Assembly: GCF_900156405.1 (NCBI RefSeq)
Contig: NZ_FTNN01000009.1
Location: forward strand, 62,001 to 126,000
DNA length: 64,000 nucleotides
Origin: Shewanella morhuae
GTDB taxonomy: Bacteria; Pseudomonadota; Gammaproteobacteria; Enterobacterales; Shewanellaceae
Reading direction: 5' to 3'
Shown here one piece after another: positions 18,784 through 28,282 of the stretch. Numbering within the stretch: the stretch's first letter is position 1; each line of letters begins with the position of its first letter. The notes beneath the pieces are model-generated. The model had not been told where the DNA came from. It was given only the letters and a program-made list of their open reading frames with translations, and ran no database searches. Made by a program: the position numbers and the translations under genes.

Positions 18784-20588
18784 TGTCGACGTTGTTTGTA
18801 ACTGATGCTGCGGTTTTGGCTCAATCCATATCCTTACCGAGCGCGGCATCACCCGTTTTAGTCGAGAGTCATGCCAATATTTGCCGCCACCTTAAACAAG
18901 CGGCCCATGCGATGCCCCATCATCTTGCGGTGGCTGTTCAGCAGGCGCATGGCGCATCGGTGGCGAATCTACGTTATAGCGAGTTAGATTTCCTCAATCT
19001 AGATAAGCAGAGCGATACCATCGCTTTTGCGCTTAACGCCCATGGCATTAAGCGCGGCATGAAGGCTGTGCTGATGGTGACGCCAAGCCTTGATTTTTTT
19101 GCTTTAACCTTTGCGCTGTTTAAAGCCGGCATCATCCCCATTCTGGTGGACCCAGGTATGGGTATGAATAATCTTAAACAATGCTTTGAAAAAGCATCGC
19201 CCGATGCTTTTATTGGTATTCCTAAGGCCCATGTTGCCAGACGATTATTTGGTTGGGGTAAGGGCAGTATTCGATCATTACTCAATGTGGATGGCGGTAA
19301 AGTTGACTTCGCGGCTAAGCTGATGCAATTACTGACTGGCTCGATAAGTTTATCGACCTTGCTGCAACACACCTCAACAAAAAATACCTCAACGCAGCAT
19401 ATTGAATATCCAATGGTGATGCTAAAGCCTAATGAAATGGCGGCGATTTTATTCACCAGCGGCAGCACAGGTACGCCCAAGGGCGTTGTGTACAGTCATG
19501 GGATGTTTGAAGCGCAAATTCAAGCGCTTAAACATGATTATGGTATTACCCATGGTGAGCGCGACTTAGCTACGTTTCCGTTATTTTCGCTGTTTGGCCC
19601 GGCGCTCGGAATGGCATCTATCGTGCCGCATATGGATGCCAGTAAACCGATTACCGCTAATCCCGAATTCCTGTTTGCTGCGATTGAAAAATATCAATGC
19701 AGTAATATTTTTGTAAATCCTGCTTTATTAGAGCGTTTAGGCCGTGCAGGCCAACAAAAACAACATAAGCTACCCAGCGTACAGCGGGTTATTTCAGCCG
19801 GTGCACCTGCGACTATCGCCTCTATTGCCCGCTTTAAGCAAATGCTTAACCCAGATGTGCCGATTCTCAACTCTTACGGTGCAACTGAATCGCTGCCCAT
19901 TAGCATGATTGCCAGTAATGATTTATTTACCACCACAGACATCACAGATAACGGTGGCGGCATTTGTGTTGGCCGCGCGATTGACGGCGTGACGATTGGT
20001 ATTATTGGCATAAGTGAAGATGTCATCCCTCTATGGAATGAGGCATTGCTGCTTAATTGCGGCGAAATCGGCGAGATTGTTGTGCAAGGGCCTATGGTAA
20101 GCCATGCCTACTATCAACTCGATAGCGCGACAGCGACGGCGAAAATTTGGGACACCGAAAATAACAGCGTAAGGCATCGCATGGGCGACTTGGGTTATCT
20201 GGATGATCAAGGTCGATTATGGATGTGTGGTCGTAAGGCCCACAGAGTCGATGCCACTCGTAAAGGACAGTTTGCTAAACGCTATTATTCTATTCCTTGC
20301 GAGCGTATTTTTAATACGCATCCTAATGTAAAACGTTCGGCATTAGTGGCGGTAACGGTAGCGAACGAGATAGAACCATTAATCTGTATCGAACTTGATA
20401 GGTCACTGGTATGCAATAAAAGCCAGCAACTGTATCAAGATCTCGTCACTATTGCTGAGCAATTTGCTCAAACTCAGGGTATAAGACGCTTTCTTATTCA
20501 TCCTGATTTTCCTGTCGATATACGGCATAACGCTAAGATTTTTAGAGAAAAATTAGCCATTTGGGCGCAATCACAAACAAAGGGTTAA
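18783..20588 (+). CDS. oleC: OleC, beta-lactone synthetase (AMP-dependent)
   Basis: A 601-residue member of the acyl-CoA synthetase/luciferase superfamily. It activates the beta-hydroxy acid from OleD with ATP and closes it to a beta-lactone. The adenylate-forming P-loop [13 protein letters not shown] is near residues 222-234; [10 protein letters not shown] and [17 protein letters not shown] are the later A5 and A7/A8 motifs. The ATG overlaps the final A of the oleB stop. Confidence 0.92.
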   Translation: MSTLFVTDAAVLAQSISLPSAASPVLVESHANICRHLKQAAHAMPHHLAVAVQQAHGASVANLRYSELDFLNLDKQSDTIAFALNAHGIKRGMKAVLMVTPSLDFFALTFALFKAGIIPILVDPGMGMNNLKQCFEKASPDAFIGIPKAHVARRLFGWGKGSIRSLLNVDGGKVDFAAKLMQLLTGSISLSTLLQHTSTKNTSTQHIEYPMVMLKPNEMAAILFTSGSTGTPKGVVYSHGMFEAQIQALKHDYGITHGERDLATFPLFSLFGPALGMASIVPHMDASKPITANPEFLFAAIEKYQCSNIFVNPALLERLGRAGQQKQHKLPSVQRVISAGAPATIASIARFKQMLNPDVPILNSYGATESLPISMIASNDLFTTTDITDNGGGICVGRAIDGVTIGIIGISEDVIPLWNEALLLNCGEIGEIVVQGPMVSHAYYQLDSATATAKIWDTENNSVRHRMGDLGYLDDQGRLWMCGRKAHRVDATRKGQFAKRYYSIPCERIFNTHPNVKRSALVAVTVANEIEPLICIELDRSLVCNKSQQLYQDLVTIAEQFAQTQGIRRFLIHPDFPVDIRHNAKIFREKLAIWAQSQTKG

Positions 20589-20728
20589 TGTTAACCTCAG
20601 CGATCTTCTGCCTGCCTTTTTACGCTATAGTCTGTGCCCACGTTAACTAAGCTTGCTTAACTTCTTAGCCTTTATGCTTATTTTGTAAATGCTTACATAG
20701 ACTTTTAAGCTCATATTGATGAGCAGAA

Positions 20729-21856
20729 ATGGATATCTCAATGACGATAGACCCAATTAATAGTACGGCACTAGCGCAGTATCATGCACTTGAGCAAACC
20801 GCACTTAAGCAGCTCGCCTTTAAGGTGTCGCACGCCTTTGTGACAGGCGCGGGGGGATTTTTAGGTAAAGCTATTTGTGTACGCTTATTAGCTGCGGGTA
20901 TTAAGGTTACTGGCTTTGCGCGCGGACATTACCCCGAACTTGAATCGCTCGGCGTGATTATGCATCAAGGAGATTTAGTCAATAAAGAGGCACTGCAACA
21001 GGCGATGCAAGGCTGCGATATGGTGTTTCATGTTGCTTCTAAAGCAGGCGTTTGGGGCGATAGAGACAGCTATTTTTGCCCTAACGTCAAGGGCGCTGCT
21101 AATGTGCTTGCTGTTTGTAAGGCATTAAAAATAAATAAGTTAGTTTACACCAGTACGCCGAGCGTGACTTTTGCGGGGCAAGATGAATCGGGTATTGATG
21201 AATCTACGCCCTATGCAACATCATTCCTTAATTATTATGCCCATTCCAAAGCGATCGCCGAAAAGATGATACTGGATGCTAATCAAGTGAGTGATGCTGT
21301 GACTGAGACTACTGATATAGCTCAAATGCCTTATGCGCTTAAAACTGTCGCTTTACGGCCACATTTGATCTGGGGCGCTGGCGATCCTCATTTGGTGCCT
21401 CGAGTACTAGCGCGTGGCCGTTTAGGTAAGCTAAAACTGGTAGGGCATGAAGATAAGCTGGTCGATACTATCTACATTGATAACGCTGCTTACGCCCATG
21501 TACTGGCGGCGCTTGAGTTATGCGAACCCCAGCCTAAGTGTCAAGGTAAAGCCTATTTTTTGAGTAACGATGAGCCGATCACTATGGCAAAAATGCTCAA
21601 CCTGATTCTGGCCTGTGATGGTTTGCCTCCTGTGACAAAACGGGTTTCTAAATCAGTCGCTTATGTGGTAGGTGCAGTATTAGAAAGTGTATATTTGCTG
21701 CTAAAGAAGCAAGACGAACCCATGATGACGCGCTTTGTTGCACGGCAGTTATCCTGCAGCCATTATTTTGATATCAGCGCAGCCAAGCGAGATCTCGGCT
21801 ATGGTGCACTGGTTTCTATCAATGAAGGGATGGCAAGGCTTAAAGTATCACTTTAG
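20729..21856 (+). CDS. oleD: OleD, NADPH-dependent 2-alkyl-3-keto acid reductase
   Basis: OleD reduces the keto acid made by OleA to the beta-hydroxy acid used by OleC. It is an extended short-chain dehydrogenase of 375 residues with the Rossmann motif TGAGGFLG (39-46) and catalytic Tyr170/Lys174 in YAHSK. About 140 bases separate it from oleC, more than between oleB and oleC. A second ATG four codons downstream (20741) is an alternative start. Confidence 0.92.
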   Translation: MDISMTIDPINSTALAQYHALEQTALKQLAFKVSHAFVTGAGGFLGKAICVRLLAAGIKVTGFARGHYPELESLGVIMHQGDLVNKEALQQAMQGCDMVFHVASKAGVWGDRDSYFCPNVKGAANVLAVCKALKINKLVYTSTPSVTFAGQDESGIDESTPYATSFLNYYAHSKAIAEKMILDANQVSDAVTETTDIAQMPYALKTVALRPHLIWGAGDPHLVPRVLARGRLGKLKLVGHEDKLVDTIYIDNAAYAHVLAALELCEPQPKCQGKAYFLSNDEPITMAKMLNLILACDGLPPVTKRVSKSVAYVVGAVLESVYLLLKKQDEPMMTRFVARQLSCSHYFDISAAKRDLGYGALVSINEGMARLKVSL

Positions 21857-21900
21857 TTTAAATATACCTTCTCTTGTTGCCATTATTTAATTGGGGATTT

Positions 21901-22140
21901 ATGAGTTGTGATGATTGTAAAACGTCAATATTCAGACAAAAGATAGGGCGTTGTACACGCTGTATGTGGCAGCTTACGGCTTTGTCGGTAATCAGTTGGC
22001 CGCTGTGGTGGTTTCTTTATCGTGACACGCCGCGGGAAGTGAATTCGATAGCCTTATTGTTTTTCTGCAGCGCTTTTTCGGGGTTACTTGCCTTACATCT
22101 TATTGTCTTGGCTTACCGTCGCCTCAGGGGGCGAGAGTAA
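21901..22140 (+). CDS. DUF3624 small membrane protein
   Basis: A 79-residue protein that opens with a Cys-rich head (MSCDDCKTSIFRQKIGRCTRC) and two membrane helices near residues 28-46 and 52-72. This is the DUF3624 pattern known from Shewanella and Vibrio. GGGGA lies 5 bases before ATG 21901, so the longer reading from 21874 is rejected. It follows oleD by 44 bases and may share its transcript, but a role in olefin synthesis is not established. Confidence 0.8.
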   Translation: MSCDDCKTSIFRQKIGRCTRCMWQLTALSVISWPLWWFLYRDTPREVNSIALLFFCSAFSGLLALHLIVLAYRRLRGRE

Positions 22141-22166
22141 GCCAAGTTTTCTTTCCTTTTTAATTG

Positions 22167-23792
22167 TTATACTTCGCTTACCGCTGTTTTCTCATGCATC
22201 ATTCTCTTCATTAGTGGCGCTAAGGCGAAGAAAACTAACGCCATCACCACACCAATTTGTGCTGAAAATATAAACAGTTGCTCATATAGTGCCATAGCAC
22301 TCGGTACGTCACTTATCGTCCCACCTTGAGTATCAATCGCGGCGAGTTTGTTTAATTCGGCGGCTAATATTTCAGAATAAGAAGTCCCAAGAAACCAAGC
22401 GCCCATCATCACGCTGACCACGCGTTTGACTGAAAGCTGAGTTACGGCAGATAAACCGATAGGAGATAGCAATAACTCACCGATTTCTAGTACAAAATAC
22501 GCTGCAACTAAAAACCAAATACTCACAAAACCACTGCTTAGCGGCATTTGGATCCCAAGCACTAACACCATAAAAGATAACCCCGCGAATAAAATGCCGA
22601 GTGCCGTTTTAACTGGTTTGCTTGGATCGCAGTTTTTACGGGCAAGCGCGGGCCATAGCCAAGCAAAGATGGGAGATAAGCTGATCACAAAGAAAGCGCC
22701 AAGGAAGGTAAGCTGTCCCGCACTCCATTCTAGCCCCAGCATATTACGGTCCATTACACGGTCCGAAAATGCCACCCAAGAGCCATAGGTTTGCTCATAT
22801 AATGCGAAGAAAACCAAGCCTGCGAGGATAAACAGCAGTAAAGCCGACATCTGTTGACGTTCAATCGGGTTACAGTGTTTGACCATAAACCAGCCAATAC
22901 CCAGAACAAGGAGTAGTGATACTGAATGCAGGAACCAAATTACGGGACTAACGGCAGGCAATAAGCTACTGAGAGAAAGCACAAGTGAATGGGTTTGAAT
23001 TAAGCCCCAAACTAACACAACACTGCCGATGGCACTTAAGTAAATCCATTGTTCTGTAGTGATACCGGCGGTTTTCTTTAAAATCCGCGCGGGATCTCTT
23101 GGTTCTGCGTAACCCTGTAGGTGTTTTTTGCCACGAATAAATACGATGAGTCCGACTAACATGCCTAAACCCGCTAGACCAAAACCATACTTCCAACCAT
23201 AGGTTTCACCTAAATAAGCGCAAATTAATGGGGCTAAGGTTGCGCCTAAGTTGATACCTGCATAGAAAATGGTAAAGCCAGAATCACGCTTGGGGGACGT
23301 CGCTGGATAAAGCTGGCCGACGATGGTAGAAATGTTGGGTTTTAAAAAACCAACGCCAACAATGATTAAGGCCAACGATAGATAAAAAACCTGTAGTGCT
23401 TGTTCATCTCGTTGAACTTCACCAGCAATGATCACGGCTTGGTGGCCCTCATAGGCCATACCCAAGTGGCCGAGCACTAATAACACACCGCCGAAGATGA
23501 CCGCTTTACGCATACCAATATAACGGTCGGCTAATAAACCACCGACCACGGGCATGGCATACACTAAGGCACCGTAGGCACCAATGACGTTATAGCCAAA
23601 CTCATCGGTAAATAAATGATACTTAATGAGGTAAAGAAATAGTAACGCCTTCATTCCATAGAAGGAGAAGCGTTCCCACATTTCGGTAAAAAAACAGACA
23701 TACAAACCTTTAGGGTGCCCAAGCAGCATTTCTGGTTGGTGCGAATGGTGTATGTTTGGTATTGGGTGCAAAGGATTTTGTTCTAGTGACAC
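22167..23792 (-). CDS. POT/PTR proton-dependent oligopeptide transporter
   Basis: A major-facilitator protein of 541 residues that takes up di- and tripeptides with protons. The family ExxER proton motif is in FFTEMWERFSFYG (about residues 35-47), and the PTR signature FYAGINLGATLAPLICAYLGE follows at about 180-200. About fourteen hydrophobic segments are visible. It is convergent with the DUF3624 gene, only 26 bases apart, with no obvious terminator between. Confidence 0.93.
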   Translation of the reverse strand: MSLEQNPLHPIPNIHHSHQPEMLLGHPKGLYVCFFTEMWERFSFYGMKALLFLYLIKYHLFTDEFGYNVIGAYGALVYAMPVVGGLLADRYIGMRKAVIFGGVLLVLGHLGMAYEGHQAVIIAGEVQRDEQALQVFYLSLALIIVGVGFLKPNISTIVGQLYPATSPKRDSGFTIFYAGINLGATLAPLICAYLGETYGWKYGFGLAGLGMLVGLIVFIRGKKHLQGYAEPRDPARILKKTAGITTEQWIYLSAIGSVVLVWGLIQTHSLVLSLSSLLPAVSPVIWFLHSVSLLLVLGIGWFMVKHCNPIERQQMSALLLFILAGLVFFALYEQTYGSWVAFSDRVMDRNMLGLEWSAGQLTFLGAFFVISLSPIFAWLWPALARKNCDPSKPVKTALGILFAGLSFMVLVLGIQMPLSSGFVSIWFLVAAYFVLEIGELLLSPIGLSAVTQLSVKRVVSVMMGAWFLGTSYSEILAAELNKLAAIDTQGGTISDVPSAMALYEQLFIFSAQIGVVMALVFFALAPLMKRMMHEKTAVSEV

Positions 23793-24399
23793 TTAAAACT
23801 CCCATTGCTGGCGCTTTATGCGCCGAGCCGTTATTGATTCATTTTATCGTAATGAATTTTATTAATTATTTTTCATTATTTATGGTTATTGCAGTGCTGT
23901 TGATTGCTGAAAGACGGCGCTGTAGCTGCAGTTAATCACACTCGGCTGGCATGGAACAGTCAAGGGGCTTGAAAGTGAGAAAAATTTTACCTATATATCG
24001 ATTATGACCATTATTTAATGCATTTTTTTTGTGGCGACAAATCATACTAAATGCTTAAATTCATTCATTTTCAGTTAATAAATCAGTGTTAAATAGTGGG
24101 TAGAATACCGCAGCCAAATATGAGTGCGATTAAGTTTGTAGCCTCTTAATGACGGAGTTCAGTCCTAAATATGCTCAGTTAGCGTGATGATCCTTTTATG
24201 CTTATCTGGATTTATTTCCTGAGAATAAACAGAATAAAGAATGCCGAAGTGCGATATTGCTAGAGGAGTAACAATAAGTGACCGCAGCTTAAATCGTGTG
24301 CCGGTTCTAATAGAAGGAGTAGCCGGACTCAATGTAATGTTTTACGACATCAATATTCAAAATCTACATGCCGAACGTTATGTGTAATTAAGGATAATT
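23793..24399. other. Long intergenic region upstream of terC and of the peptide transporter
   Basis: About 600 bases between divergent genes with no supported ORF. It contains a small GGCGC/GCGCC hairpin (near 23809-23824) and two GGAGTA strings (near 24264 and 24319) that recall the Mn riboswitch found upstream of some terC/alx genes, but I could not find the matching 3' strand. Confidence 0.4.
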
Positions 24400-25389
24400 A
24401 TGGAATTTTTTACTAGCCTATTTGTGGGTTACCCGCTGTGGGTTTGGTTAATGTTTTTTGGTTTTGTGCTAGCGCTTTTGGCCTTCGATCTTGGGGTGTT
24501 ACACAAAGAGCAGCATGAGATTACCGTGGCCGAGAGTTTGAAACTTTCAGCTTTCTATATTTGTATGGGTTTATTGTTTGGGGCTTGGCTCTGGTGGTAC
24601 AAGGGGTCAACGGCGGGGATGGAATATCTGACGGGCTACTTGATTGAAAAATCACTGTCTATGGATAACGTATTTGTTATCGCTTTAATTTTTAGTAGCT
24701 TAGGTATCCCACGTATTTATCAACATCGGGTGCTGTTCTGGGGCATCATGGGCGTTATTGTACTGCGCGCCATTATGATAGGCCTTGGTGCTATGCTGGT
24801 GGCACAGTATCAGGGTGTACTTGTATTGTTTGGGGTGTTCTTGATTTTTACTGGCGTAAAAATGCTGTTCTCAAATGATGAACACAGTGATATTCAAGAT
24901 AATAAGTCTTACAAATGGCTACGTACTAAAATGCGTTTTACGCCAACACTGCATAACCAAAAGTTCTGGGTACGTGGTGAAAAACATCAATTAACAAAAG
25001 GATGGTGGGCAACGCCGTTATTCTTGGCGTTGATTTTAGTGGAAACCGCAGATTTGATATTTGCGGTTGATAGTATTCCCGCTATTTTCGCGATTACTCA
25101 AGATCCGTTTATCGTCTACACCTCGAATATTTTTGCCATTCTGGGGTTACGTGCTTTGTACTTTGCCTTAGCTGCGATGGTGCATCGTTTTGAATATCTC
25201 AAATATGCGTTATCAGTGGTATTAGTGTTTATTGGGGTAAAAGTGGGCTTAGTGTATTTCAATCACGAGGGCATGGTGGACTTTACTATCCCAACCCCAG
25301 TATCCCTTGGGGTAACTTTTAGCCTGTTAGTCGCAGGGGTGTTGTATTCATTATGGAAAACGCGTGGGCAAAAAATTGAAAATGAATAA
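24400..25389 (+). CDS. TerC/Alx family integral membrane protein
   Basis: A 329-residue protein with about nine membrane helices. The two Asp-rich signature helices of the family are visible: EKSLSMDNVFVIALIF (about 85-100) and VETADLIFAVDSIPAI (about 215-230). Alx and other TerC proteins are implicated in manganese export. AAGGATAATT precedes the ATG. It is transcribed alone and closed by a strong terminator. Confidence 0.9.
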   Translation: MEFFTSLFVGYPLWVWLMFFGFVLALLAFDLGVLHKEQHEITVAESLKLSAFYICMGLLFGAWLWWYKGSTAGMEYLTGYLIEKSLSMDNVFVIALIFSSLGIPRIYQHRVLFWGIMGVIVLRAIMIGLGAMLVAQYQGVLVLFGVFLIFTGVKMLFSNDEHSDIQDNKSYKWLRTKMRFTPTLHNQKFWVRGEKHQLTKGWWATPLFLALILVETADLIFAVDSIPAIFAITQDPFIVYTSNIFAILGLRALYFALAAMVHRFEYLKYALSVVLVFIGVKVGLVYFNHEGMVDFTIPTPVSLGVTFSLLVAGVLYSLWKTRGQKIENE

Positions 25390-25428
25390 TTTAGGCAGGT
25401 ATGGCTAGCCTAATCGTCTATCTGATCC

Positions 25429-25460
25429 GGCCGTTTATTGTTCACTAAACGGCCTTTTTT
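25429..25460 (+). terminator. Intrinsic terminator after terC
   Basis: GGCCGTTTA (25429-25437) pairs with TAAACGGCC (25446-25454), followed by six T. Confidence 0.9.
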
Positions 25461-25591
25461 ATATCCCGAGTTTATGAACTGTTAAGCTTTAAAGAGGATT
25501 TTTAAAATTAGTCTATACTTTATTAGAGTCACTTTTAGTTTGGGGCCTATAAAGGGAATTTTTAGAACTAATGCTCTTCAAGGACGATATT

Positions 25592-27142
25592 ATGAAACTT
25601 AACATTACCGCCATACTCATGCTCTCGGTTTGTTCATTGACCGCTGTTAATGCACAAGCTGCAGACAAACAATCGACAAACACAATATCTGAGACAACAT
25701 CTAACGTAACCTCCACTTGCACTGGAGCTTACCCAAGTTATTTCCAAGACCCTGCGTTTACTAAAACAGGTATGTGGGACAATCAGGTCATTATCAACCA
25801 AGCTTATCAGGGATGGGATGGACCTGTTTTTAGCCTCAGCGACGCCTATTCAAATGCCAAACAAGACAGTGCTGCACCCTGGCTTGAATTCAATCCCTTC
25901 GATAAAAGTCTGAGTGAGACAGAGAAAAACACCCAAGCGTGGAAATACCTTTGGGCTGTGATGAAGTACATCCAAGAGGGAAACATCGACAAAGGCGATA
26001 TCAGTAAGGACTGGGATCTGTGTAATAACAAGGTACGCTCTTGGTACCATATTCCCTATCAGACCTATGATCCTATGAGTGGGCGGGAATTTATCCACGG
26101 CTTGACCCGCGAAGCCCCCGTCACAATGGAGATAAAAGGCCAAGGCGATTTGAAAACTACGATGTGGGCGGTGGGTTTTTATAATCCTCAGGCGGCAAAT
26201 AGCATTGGCAAGGTATGGACGGGGGCGCCGTCACCAGTGATGCCACAACAAAACTTTGTGTTTAATGAAGGCAGCGTTATTGGCAAGTTACTGTTCACTA
26301 CTGCAACGCCTAATAATTACCCCTTCCTTGAAAATGTACCAGTGTGGCGAGCGAATATCAGCTCTAGTGATTTTTGTGAATGTAAAAATACCGATGGTAG
26401 CGCTTGTAGCTTTCAACAAGAAACAGAGCAGTGCCCACGCTCTGTCGCTGATGTTTATTTATTGCAGTTTGATATCGCGGTGCGGGACAGTCGTTCACCC
26501 GTTGGTTGGGTCTATGGTACTTTTGTTGCCGACGGTCAGTTTAAAGCTAAAGAGAAAAATCCTTGGGATCGTATCTCTCCTCTGGGATTAATGTGGGGCA
26601 ATGATACGCCACCTGTAAGCATCGGCGCGGCAGCATTCCCTCAAAACTCATTAACAGGGCTCAAGGATAGCGCGATATTCCAAGAGGTGGTTGACCGCTT
26701 GAATGAGCATACAAATGCGGGGCATTTAGGGTGTAATGGACGCTTAAATGGACCGGCGGATAACGGATTAAGCAGTTGTTTATCTTGTCATCAAACGGCT
26801 TCAGTTCCCGATAGCACAAATAATACACCAGCAATTATGTATCAATTCGCCTCTTACCAAGAATCGGGTAGCGGTCAATGTTTAACATCGCCTAGCACAC
26901 TCGATCTCTCGATTGATCAAGTGTATTTCAAAACGTTTAAGTGCTCAGACGCCTTCGTCGGGCCAAGTAACATAGTTCCTAAGCCTAAATATACCCAAGG
27001 GCAAAAACAATGGATATCGACTGACTTTTCATTACAGCTCAGTATCAGTCTGACCCAATGGCAAGAGTGGCAACAAGATCAAGATAATCTGAAAAAGAAC
27101 ATCAAAGTGCGGGTATTCGAGGGCACTTTACCATCTCGTTAA
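25592..27142 (+). CDS. Secreted protein with one c-type haem motif, function unknown
   Basis: The 516-residue product begins with a signal peptide (MKLNITAILMLSVCSLTAVNAQA, cleavage likely after AQA), so it is exported. Near residue 410 it has CLSCH, a single CxxCH haem c attachment motif, within a segment rich in Cys. Several other Cys (CECKN, ETEQCP, GHLGC) could form disulphides. The remainder matches no fold I recognise. A periplasmic monohaem cytochrome is the simplest reading and would fit the genus, but CxxCH can occur without haem. AAGGA precedes ATG 25592. The gene stands alone between terminators. Confidence 0.7.
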   Translation: MKLNITAILMLSVCSLTAVNAQAADKQSTNTISETTSNVTSTCTGAYPSYFQDPAFTKTGMWDNQVIINQAYQGWDGPVFSLSDAYSNAKQDSAAPWLEFNPFDKSLSETEKNTQAWKYLWAVMKYIQEGNIDKGDISKDWDLCNNKVRSWYHIPYQTYDPMSGREFIHGLTREAPVTMEIKGQGDLKTTMWAVGFYNPQAANSIGKVWTGAPSPVMPQQNFVFNEGSVIGKLLFTTATPNNYPFLENVPVWRANISSSDFCECKNTDGSACSFQQETEQCPRSVADVYLLQFDIAVRDSRSPVGWVYGTFVADGQFKAKEKNPWDRISPLGLMWGNDTPPVSIGAAAFPQNSLTGLKDSAIFQEVVDRLNEHTNAGHLGCNGRLNGPADNGLSSCLSCHQTASVPDSTNNTPAIMYQFASYQESGSGQCLTSPSTLDLSIDQVYFKTFKCSDAFVGPSNIVPKPKYTQGQKQWISTDFSLQLSISLTQWQEWQQDQDNLKKNIKVRVFEGTLPSR

Positions 27143-27227
27143 TAAATAGGTTTGTGTCATTAGTTGTATTGATGGCACTACATCAACACTGGTGATTAAT
27201 TTATTTTTTACATTACTTTTTACGAAC

Positions 27228-27255
27228 AAGGGACTCAAATAGAGTCCCTTTTATT
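27228..27255 (+). terminator. Intrinsic terminator
   Basis: AAGGGACTC (27228-27236) pairs with GAGTCCCTT (27242-27250), loop AAATA, followed by a T-rich run. Confidence 0.85.
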
Positions 27256-27391
27256 ATTTGTATAACTAAAAATAACGTTATTTTTACTGGCGGTCATTCC
27301 GTAACCGCATGAATATATTGATAACTACTGTAAAGGTTAATTTTATGTGATAGTTTATCGGCGTTTTTAACTCACAGAAGCAAGAGGGAAC

Positions 27392-28270
27392 ATGCTGACT
27401 ATTTCTAATCTCACTAAAACCTACGATAACGGTGTTAAAGCACTTGATGGTGTTGATTTAATCATTACTAAAGGAATGTTTGGTTTACTCGGACCCAATG
27501 GCGCGGGTAAATCATCGTTGATGCGTACCATTGCTGCCCTGCAAAGCGCCGATAGCGGTAGCATAGTATTTAACGGTATTGATGTATTAGCCGACCCCCA
27601 AGCCTTGCGTAAAACCTTAGGCTATTTACCACAAGATTTTAATGTTTATCCTCGTATTAGCGCCTATGACCTTTTAGATCATTTAGCTATTCTGAAGGGC
27701 ATTAATCAGAGCAAACTGCGTAAAGAAGCGGTCGAAGGATTACTGGCTCACACTAATCTTTATCAGCATAAAAATAAAGCGGTGAGTGGCTTTTCTGGCG
27801 GTATGCGTCAGCGTTTTGGTATTGCTCAGGCTTTGCTTGGCGATCCTAAATTATTGATAGTGGATGAACCTACTGCGGGTCTTGACCCTGAGGAACGTAA
27901 CCGTTTCCATAACTTGCTGGTGAGTTTAGGCGAGGAAAAAGTAGTGATCCTCTCAACTCATATTGTTGAGGATGTATCTGAACTCTGCGCCAATATGGCT
28001 GTATTAGCATCGGGCAAAATCTTGCTTCAAGGCAATCCCCATCAATTAGTGAGTGAGTTAACGGAAAAGATTTGGACCAAGACGGTAAATCAAGCCCAGG
28101 CATTGGAGCTTGAGACGCAGTTGCCGGTGATTTCTAAGCGTTTATTAGCGGGACGCACAGTACTTAATGTGATGGCTGAAACCTGTCCCGAAGGTTTTAT
28201 TCCTGCTACTGCTGGGCTTGAAGATCTGTATTTTTCTACCTTACACAGTCATCGCCGTCAGGCTGCATAA
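27392..28270 (+). CDS. ABC transporter ATP-binding protein
   Basis: A 292-residue ATPase of the ABC-2 type. Motifs are Walker A GPNGAGKS (34-41), the Q-loop in LPQDFNVYP, signature FSGGMRQR (134-141), Walker B with D-loop VDEPTAGLD (157-165) and the switch His in LSTHIVEDV. It ends 12 bases before the permease/peptidase gene, which has its own AGGAGAGG ribosome site, so the two form one operon and one transporter. Substrate unknown. Confidence 0.92.
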   Translation: MLTISNLTKTYDNGVKALDGVDLIITKGMFGLLGPNGAGKSSLMRTIAALQSADSGSIVFNGIDVLADPQALRKTLGYLPQDFNVYPRISAYDLLDHLAILKGINQSKLRKEAVEGLLAHTNLYQHKNKAVSGFSGGMRQRFGIAQALLGDPKLLIVDEPTAGLDPEERNRFHNLLVSLGEEKVVILSTHIVEDVSELCANMAVLASGKILLQGNPHQLVSELTEKIWTKTVNQAQALELETQLPVISKRLLAGRTVLNVMAETCPEGFIPATAGLEDLYFSTLHSHRRQAA

Positions 28271-28282
28271 GGAGAGGTAGAT

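Noticed and set aside
18974..19480. 168-codon frame antisense to oleC
   Set aside because: Composition follows from the complementary strand of a conserved enzyme; no independent start signal.
24250..24399. GGAGTA-containing leader of terC as a Mn (yybP-ykoY) riboswitch
   Set aside because: The 5' motif is only partly matched and I could not find the paired 3' strand. A covariance search with the Rfam yybP-ykoY model would settle it.
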